This document shows, in pieces, positions 1 to 3,584 of a DNA stretch of 5,299 nucleotides (the stretch's first letter is position 1; each line of letters opens with the position of its first letter). The DNA comes from Faeciplasma gallinarum (GTDB lineage Bacteria; Bacillota; Clostridia; Oscillospirales; Ruminococcaceae), in the NCBI GenBank assembly GCA_018711085.1, contig DVIR01000053.1, positions 1 through 5,299 on the forward strand, in the 5' to 3' direction. Below the pieces are notes generated by a model, which was given only the letters and a program-made list of their open reading frames with translations, made no database searches and was not told where the DNA came from. The position numbers and the translations under genes are program-made.

Positions 1-1
1 G

Positions 2-151
2 ACCGCAATTTTAATCGGCAGTGAGCCGCATCAGATATGCTCGTCATTGCATTTTGAGCCGCAGGACAGCGTGACATTAAGAGCCGACTTTACAGACCTC
101 AATCAGCCAAGCATATCCCTTAAATTGATAGACCAAAGCATAAAAGCATAA
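2..151 (+). CDS. 3' end of an unidentified protein gene (5' partial)
   Basis: An open frame enters from the left edge and stops at TAA 149-151, giving 49 residues that begin TAILIGSEPHQ and end LKLIDQSIKA. The segment alternates hydrophobic and polar residues, as a small beta-rich domain would. The end (DSVTL, then SISLKLIDQSI) loosely recalls the C-terminal OB-like domain of RecJ exonucleases, where a strand resembling VQLxIKDI closes the protein. The match is too weak to name the gene. It lies 16 bases before rnhA on the same strand with no terminator or obvious promoter between, so the two are probably co-transcribed. The last codons contain a perfect 8-bp tandem repeat that sets the present stop. 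The frame being coding is fairly likely from its length and position; its function is unknown. Confidence 0.55.
   Translation, partial: TAILIGSEPHQICSSLHFEPQDSVTLRADFTDLNQPSISLKLIDQSIKA
135..150. repeat. 8-bp tandem duplication AAAGCATA x2
   Basis: AAAGCATA occurs twice in direct tandem (135-142 and 143-150) across the stop codon of the partial upstream gene. Since 8 is not a multiple of 3, the copy number decides the reading frame. With one copy the upstream frame would run on to TAA 166-168 and overlap the rnhA ATG by one base. Confidence 0.85.
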
Positions 152-167
152 AGGCGGACGCAACATA

Positions 168-623
168 ATGGAAAGAAAAACTGTTTACATCTACACCGAC
201 GGAGCATGCTCCGGAAACCCCGGAGTCGGCGGCTGGGCGGCAATACTTATATACAACGAATTTAGAAAAGAGATGAGCGGTGCAGACGCCATGACTACAA
301 ACAACCGCATGGAGCTTTCAGCCGTCATAAACGGGCTAAAGGCATTAAAAGAGCCGTGCAGGGTGATTCTCACCACCGATTCAAAGTATGTGTGCGACGC
401 GGTGACAAAGGGCTGGGCAAAGTCGTGGCAGAAAAGAGGATGGATAAAGTCTGACAAAAAGCCTGCGCTGAATTCAGATTTGTGGCAAGAGCTTCTTGAT
501 TTATTAAAGATTCACGACGTCGAGTTCAAATGGGTTAAAGGACATGCAGGGCATCCGGAAAACGAACGCTGCGACGAGCTTGCGGTATCGGCATACAAAA
601 GACTTTTGAGCGGCGAATGTTGA
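168..623 (+). CDS. rnhA: Ribonuclease HI
   Basis: Type 1 RNase H, a cytoplasmic metal-dependent nuclease that cuts the RNA strand of RNA-DNA hybrids (R-loops, Okazaki primers). The 151 residues are close to the 155 of the E. coli enzyme. The catalytic set is complete: Asp11 in YTDGACSGNPG, Glu49 in NNRMEL, Asp71 in TTDSKY and Asp136 in ERCDELA, with the catalytic-loop His126 in VKGHAGHPENE. The basic, Trp-rich substrate-binding protrusion is also present, about residues 82-98 (GWAKSWQKRGW). This places it with bacterial RnhA rather than the short forms lacking the protrusion. The ATG at 168 gives the usual short lead before the first strand. An AAGG at 151-154 is a weak, rather distant Shine-Dalgarno, so translation may depend partly on the upstream gene, which ends 16 bases before. 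A strong hairpin follows 21 bases after the stop. Confidence 0.96.
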   Translation: MERKTVYIYTDGACSGNPGVGGWAAILIYNEFRKEMSGADAMTTNNRMELSAVINGLKALKEPCRVILTTDSKYVCDAVTKGWAKSWQKRGWIKSDKKPALNSDLWQELLDLLKIHDVEFKWVKGHAGHPENERCDELAVSAYKRLLSGEC

Positions 624-644
624 GAATTTTTGGACGATATTTTA

Positions 645-670
645 AATTAGTTAGCTACGGCTAACTAATT
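645..670 (+). terminator. Perfect hairpin with UACG tetraloop, probable rnhA terminator
   Basis: AATTAGTTAGC (645-655) and GCTAACTAATT (660-670) are perfect inverted repeats of 11 bp around the loop TACG. With its closing C-G pair this makes C(UACG)G, a member of the very stable UNCG tetraloop class. It begins 21 bases after the rnhA stop and is followed by a broken T-rich stretch (TTGTCTT, 669-675), so a modest intrinsic terminator for rnhA is the simplest reading. The U tract is poor, and the hairpin ends only 12 bases before the -35 box of the next promoter. A protein-binding operator is therefore a real alternative. Confidence 0.6.
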
Positions 671-682
671 GTCTTAAACCGC

Positions 683-711
683 TTGACATCATGAATATTT
701 CGTACTAAAAT
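683..711 (+). promoter_or_regulatory. Sigma-A type promoter of the desulfurase-iscU-mnmA unit
   Basis: A perfect -35 box TTGACA (683-688) is followed by exactly 17 bases and a -10 box TAAAAT (706-711) with one mismatch to TATAAT. Transcription would start near 718, leaving a leader of about 50 bases before the ATG at 771. The leader holds a weak 5-bp inverted repeat (AACAC 721-725, GTGTT 734-738) followed by three Ts, which may be chance. No Rrf2/IscR-like operator is recognisable over the promoter. Confidence 0.8.
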
Positions 712-753
712 GATTCGTGGAACACTATTTGTGGTGTTTTTAAAGATATTACG

Positions 754-761
754 AAAGGAAG
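754..761 (+). promoter_or_regulatory. Ribosome binding site that fixes the desulfurase start
   Basis: AAAGGAAG ends 9 bases before ATG 771, a normal spacing. An in-frame TTG at 762 directly abuts this element and so cannot use it. The ATG is therefore chosen as the start. Confidence 0.85.
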
Positions 762-770
762 TTGATATAT

Positions 771-1964
771 ATGGAGAAACGCTTTGTATACGCCGACAAC
801 TCAGCAACTACAAGGGTTTCGGAGGCTGCGCTTGCAGCTGCAATGCCGTACTTCCGCGAGCGATACGGAAACGCATCGAGCATATACGCTCTCGGAATGA
901 GTGCTGCGCGCGACTTAGTGAAAGCGAGGCAGCAGGTTGCGGATGCATTAGGCGCAAAGCCAAACGAGATATACTTCACCTCCGGCGGTTCGGAGTCTGA
1001 CAACTGGGCTATAAAGGGCGCTGCCGAGGTCGGAGCCGCAAAGGGCAAAAAGCACATAATAACCTCTGTTTTTGAGCATCATGCAGTGCTTCACACCTGC
1101 CAGTACCTTGAAAAGCACGGCTTTGAGGTGACATATCTCCCCGTAAGCCCCATGGGACTTATTGATCCGGAGGATGTGAGAAAGGCAATACGCGATGACA
1201 CATGCCTGGTGACTATAATGTTTGCCAACAACGAAATAGGAACAGTTCAGCCGATAGAAAAAATAGGCGAAATATGCCATGAAAAGCATGTGCTGTTCCA
1301 TACCGACGCCGTACAGGCTGTCGGAAATGTTCCTATAGACGTCGTAAAAATGCACATAGACCTTCTCTCGCTTTCGGGACATAAGATACATGCGCCGAAG
1401 GGTGTTGGAGCTATGTATATGAGGTCAGGAGTAAACCTTCCCAACCTCATACACGGCGGAGCGCAGGAAAGAACCAAGAGAGCCGGCACTGAAAATATGC
1501 CTTCAATCATGGCTTTGGGCGTTGCGATAACAGACATATGCAAAAACATTCCCGAGCGCGCGGCAAAAGTCGAAAAGATGCGTGACAGGCTCATAACCGA
1601 GCTTTTAAAGATAAAGGAATCCCGCCTCAACGGCGACCCCAAGCAAAGGCTTTGCGGAAACGTGAACATTTCGTTCAGGGGCGTAGAGGGAGAAAGCCTT
1701 CTTCTGTCGCTCGACCTTTTGGGAATATGCGCATCCTCCGGTTCCGCATGCACGTCCGGCTCGTTAGACCCCTCGCACGTTCTTTTGGCAATCGGCTTGC
1801 CGCATGAGATAGCGCACGGTTCGCTCAGGCTCACAATCAATGAGGAAACCACCGACGAGGATATAGACTACATCATAGAAAAGGTGCCCGAGGTGGTTAA
1901 AAAGCTCAGAGACATGAGTCCTCTTTGGGAGAGAATATGCCGCGACGAGGGCATAGAGCCGTAA
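771..1964 (+). CDS. nifS: Cysteine desulfurase, NifS/IscS type (group I)
   Basis: PLP enzyme that converts L-cysteine to L-alanine and keeps the sulfur as a protein persulfide for Fe-S cluster assembly and tRNA thiolation. The 397 residues match the NifS/IscS size. Visible active-site parts: His103 in FEHHAV (stacks on PLP), Asp179 and Gln182 in HTDAVQA, the Schiff-base Lys205 in SGHKIHAPKG, and the persulfide Cys327 in ASSGSACTSG on the long mobile loop that marks group I enzymes. Arg353 in SLRLTI is the likely cysteine-carboxylate ligand. The C-terminal SPLWE (383-387) matches the tail of E. coli IscS, a region linked to IscU contact. It is first in a three-gene unit with its own promoter, and the scaffold gene follows after 52 bases. 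No Rrf2 regulator gene precedes it, although that arrangement is common in Clostridia. The name nifS rather than iscS is a convention; nothing here implies nitrogen fixation. Confidence 0.95.
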   Translation: MEKRFVYADNSATTRVSEAALAAAMPYFRERYGNASSIYALGMSAARDLVKARQQVADALGAKPNEIYFTSGGSESDNWAIKGAAEVGAAKGKKHIITSVFEHHAVLHTCQYLEKHGFEVTYLPVSPMGLIDPEDVRKAIRDDTCLVTIMFANNEIGTVQPIEKIGEICHEKHVLFHTDAVQAVGNVPIDVVKMHIDLLSLSGHKIHAPKGVGAMYMRSGVNLPNLIHGGAQERTKRAGTENMPSIMALGVAITDICKNIPERAAKVEKMRDRLITELLKIKESRLNGDPKQRLCGNVNISFRGVEGESLLLSLDLLGICASSGSACTSGSLDPSHVLLAIGLPHEIAHGSLRLTINEETTDEDIDYIIEKVPEVVKKLRDMSPLWERICRDEGIEP

Positions 1965-2001
1965 ATGCTCTTATACACAGGTTGACATTTAAAATTTAAT
2001 G

Positions 2002-2007
2002 AAAGGA
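2002..2007 (+). promoter_or_regulatory. Ribosome binding site of the IscU gene
   Basis: AAAGGA lies 9 bases before ATG 2017. The surrounding bases (GAAAGGA, then TTGATATA, then the start codon) nearly repeat the leader of the desulfurase gene at 753-773. Confidence 0.85.
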
Positions 2008-2016
2008 TTGATATAA

Positions 2017-2448
2017 ATGATTTATTCCGAAAAAGTAATGGATCACTTTGCGAACCCCAGAAACGTCGGAGAAATCCCCGATGCTGACGGCGTAGGTGAA
2101 GTAGGCAACGCCAAGTGCGGCGACATCATGAAGATGTATCTTAAAATAGACAACGGCATAATCACCGATGTAAAGTTCAAGACATTCGGCTGCGGTGCGG
2201 CCGTCGCCACAAGCTCCATGGCAACCGAGCTTATAAAGGGCAAGCCGGTTGAGGAGGCGTTAAAGCTCACAAACAAGGCTGTAATAGAGGCGCTTGACGG
2301 ACTTCCGGCAGCTAAGCTGCACTGCTCAGTTCTTGCCGAGCAGGCTATGAAGGCTGCAATTGCCGACTACTACAAGCGCAACGGTGTTGATCCCACGCCC
2401 ATTGTCGGCGATTTCAGCACTGAATGTGAAGCGTGCAAATTAGACTAA
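2017..2448 (+). CDS. iscU: Fe-S cluster assembly scaffold, IscU/NifU N-terminal type
   Basis: Cytoplasmic scaffold on which [2Fe-2S] and [4Fe-4S] clusters form from desulfurase sulfur and iron before transfer to client proteins. It has 143 residues in a single IscU domain, lacking the ferredoxin and Nfu domains of full NifU. All ligand residues are present: Cys34 and Asp36 in GNAKCGD, Cys59 in TFGCGAA, and His102-Cys103 in KLHCSVLAE. The conserved N-terminal Tyr3 (MIYSEKVMDHF) is kept. The LPPVK motif that HscA reads in E. coli IscU is here LPAAK (96-100), which suggests no dedicated HscA/HscB partner. After the domain, the tail adds Cys137 and Cys140 (ECEAC), an extra CxxC. A good Shine-Dalgarno precedes the ATG. 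The stop overlaps the mnmA start by one base, so the two are translated together. Confidence 0.95.
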   Translation: MIYSEKVMDHFANPRNVGEIPDADGVGEVGNAKCGDIMKMYLKIDNGIITDVKFKTFGCGAAVATSSMATELIKGKPVEEALKLTNKAVIEALDGLPAAKLHCSVLAEQAMKAAIADYYKRNGVDPTPIVGDFSTECEACKLD

Positions 2449-3497
2449 TGAAGCGGGCATTGCTTGCTCTCAGCGGAGGCGTGGACAGTTCCGTCTCCGC
2501 TGAACTTTTAAAAAGGGACGGCTACGAAGTCGGAGCTGTCGTAATGATGATGTCCGACGAGCACATGAAAACCGTTCAGGCCGCACGGGAAGCCGCAAGC
2601 GCTCTTGACATTCCCCTCTTTGAGCTTGACTTGCGGCAGGAGTTTAAAAAAGAGATAATCGACTACTTTGCGGCGGAATACCTAAGAGGACGAACGCCAA
2701 GCCCTTGTGTGCGGTGCAATCCGAGAATAAAGTTTAAATATCTTCTTAAAACCGCTCTTGACAACGGGTACACATACATTGCAACCGGTCATTACGCAAA
2801 AATATCCCGCGTAGACAGCTGCGGCGCGTATCTTATACTCAAGGCAAGCTCTGATAAGCGCGATCAGTCGTACATGCTTGCCGGACTGGGGCAGGATGTT
2901 CTTTCAAGGCTTATTTGTCCCCTTTCGGGCATGGAAAAGAGCGAAGTCAGGCAAATCGCCATGGACCTCGGCTTAAAGTGCCACGATGCTCCGGACAGCG
3001 TGGAAAACTGCTTTATTCCGGACAACGATTATGCAAGGTTTATCGAGAGCAGCTATGGCAAGTCGCCGCGCGGGAATTTTGTACTGGATGACGGGACTGT
3101 GGTTGGCTCCCACAGCGGCATACTTCACTACACAATCGGGCAAAGAAAAGGCCTTGGAGTTGCGCTGGGCAAGCCGGCATATGTAAGCCGCATAAATCCG
3201 GACAAAAACGAGGTTGTCCTCTCCTTTAAAAAGCGGATGACGACATGTATTGAGCTTGATGAGCTGTTCGAGGCTTCCGAAGGGCTGCTGAGCGACCCCG
3301 CCCGCAGATACTGCTGCAAGCTGCGTTCAACAGGTGCGCTGCTTGAATGCAGGCTTGAGCGCAGAGGAAAAAGGGCGTTGATATTTCTTAAAGAGCCGTA
3401 CCCCGCCGTTTCAAGCGGTCAGGCCGCTGTCATATATGATGGCGACGGCGAATCCGCCGCGGTTTATGGAATGGGAATAATAGATAACTGCAAATAA
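2448..3497 (+). CDS. mnmA: tRNA-specific 2-thiouridylase MnmA
   Basis: ATP-dependent enzyme that adenylates and thiolates C2 of U34 in the tRNAs for Glu, Gln and Lys, with sulfur ultimately from the desulfurase. It has 349 residues, slightly short of the usual 360-370, because the segment after the N-terminal strand lacks a typical insertion. The PP-loop SGGVDS is at 9-14, ATGHYA at 112-117, DQSYML at 139-144 and YTIGQRKGLG at 228-237, followed by the C-terminal beta domains. Catalytic cysteines are Cys90 (VRCN) and Cys188 (ENCFIP). Cys87 sits where E. coli MnmA has Asp99, making a CxxC. I start at ATG 2448, inside the TAATG overlap with iscU, because SGGVDS then falls at the usual distance. 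An upstream GTG at 2433 adds only five residues and lies within iscU. There is no strong Shine-Dalgarno, consistent with translational coupling. The terminator hairpin begins 12 bases after the stop. Confidence 0.95.
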   Translation: MKRALLALSGGVDSSVSAELLKRDGYEVGAVVMMMSDEHMKTVQAAREAASALDIPLFELDLRQEFKKEIIDYFAAEYLRGRTPSPCVRCNPRIKFKYLLKTALDNGYTYIATGHYAKISRVDSCGAYLILKASSDKRDQSYMLAGLGQDVLSRLICPLSGMEKSEVRQIAMDLGLKCHDAPDSVENCFIPDNDYARFIESSYGKSPRGNFVLDDGTVVGSHSGILHYTIGQRKGLGVALGKPAYVSRINPDKNEVVLSFKKRMTTCIELDELFEASEGLLSDPARRYCCKLRSTGALLECRLERRGKRALIFLKEPYPAVSSGQAAVIYDGDGESAAVYGMGIIDNCK

Positions 3498-3508
3498 TAT
3501 ATATGCTT

Positions 3509-3557
3509 AAAACCGCTGCCCGCGTGGCTGATAAACAGTCTTGCGGACAGCGGTTTT
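3509..3557. terminator. Bidirectional intrinsic terminator between convergent genes
   Basis: AAAACCGCTG (3509-3518) pairs perfectly with CAGCGGTTTT (3548-3557). After one C-A mismatch the stem continues with CCGC (3520-3523) against GCGG (3543-3546). After another break, an apical stem (3526-3530 with 3536-3540, one G-U pair) closes the loop ATAAA. T tracts follow the stem on both strands, four Ts each way, so it can end mnmA transcription on the plus strand and the sensor kinase on the minus strand. It fills most of the 87-base gap between the two genes. Confidence 0.88.
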
Positions 3558-3584
3558 GTATGTTCGTAAAATGCGTATATCCTG

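Noticed and set aside
721..741. Leader hairpin with a T tract as an attenuator or riboswitch expression platform
   Set aside because: The stem is only 5 bp with an 8-base loop, and the roughly 50-base leader is too short for a known riboswitch aptamer such as a SAM or T-box element.
710..1000. A 96-codon plus-strand frame starting with ATG 710
   Set aside because: Its start lies inside the -10 box of the promoter, and nearly all of it overlaps the desulfurase gene in another frame. It would lack the start of its own message.
948..1391. A 147-codon minus-strand frame opposite the desulfurase gene
   Set aside because: The composition is that of a complementary shadow (many Cys, Tyr and His), with no recognisable motif.
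1247..1852. A 201-codon minus-strand frame opposite the desulfurase gene
   Set aside because: It is a shadow of a strongly conserved gene; the translation shows no family motif and no ribosome site was seen.
1982..2016. A possible internal promoter before iscU starting with TTGACA 1982-1987
   Set aside because: No -10 box lies 16-18 bases downstream; at 17 bases the sequence is GGATTG, part of the ribosome site.
2433..2447. GTG 2433 as the mnmA start
   Set aside because: It adds five residues not typical of the family. ATG 2448 sits in a TAATG coupling site and gives the normal N-terminus.
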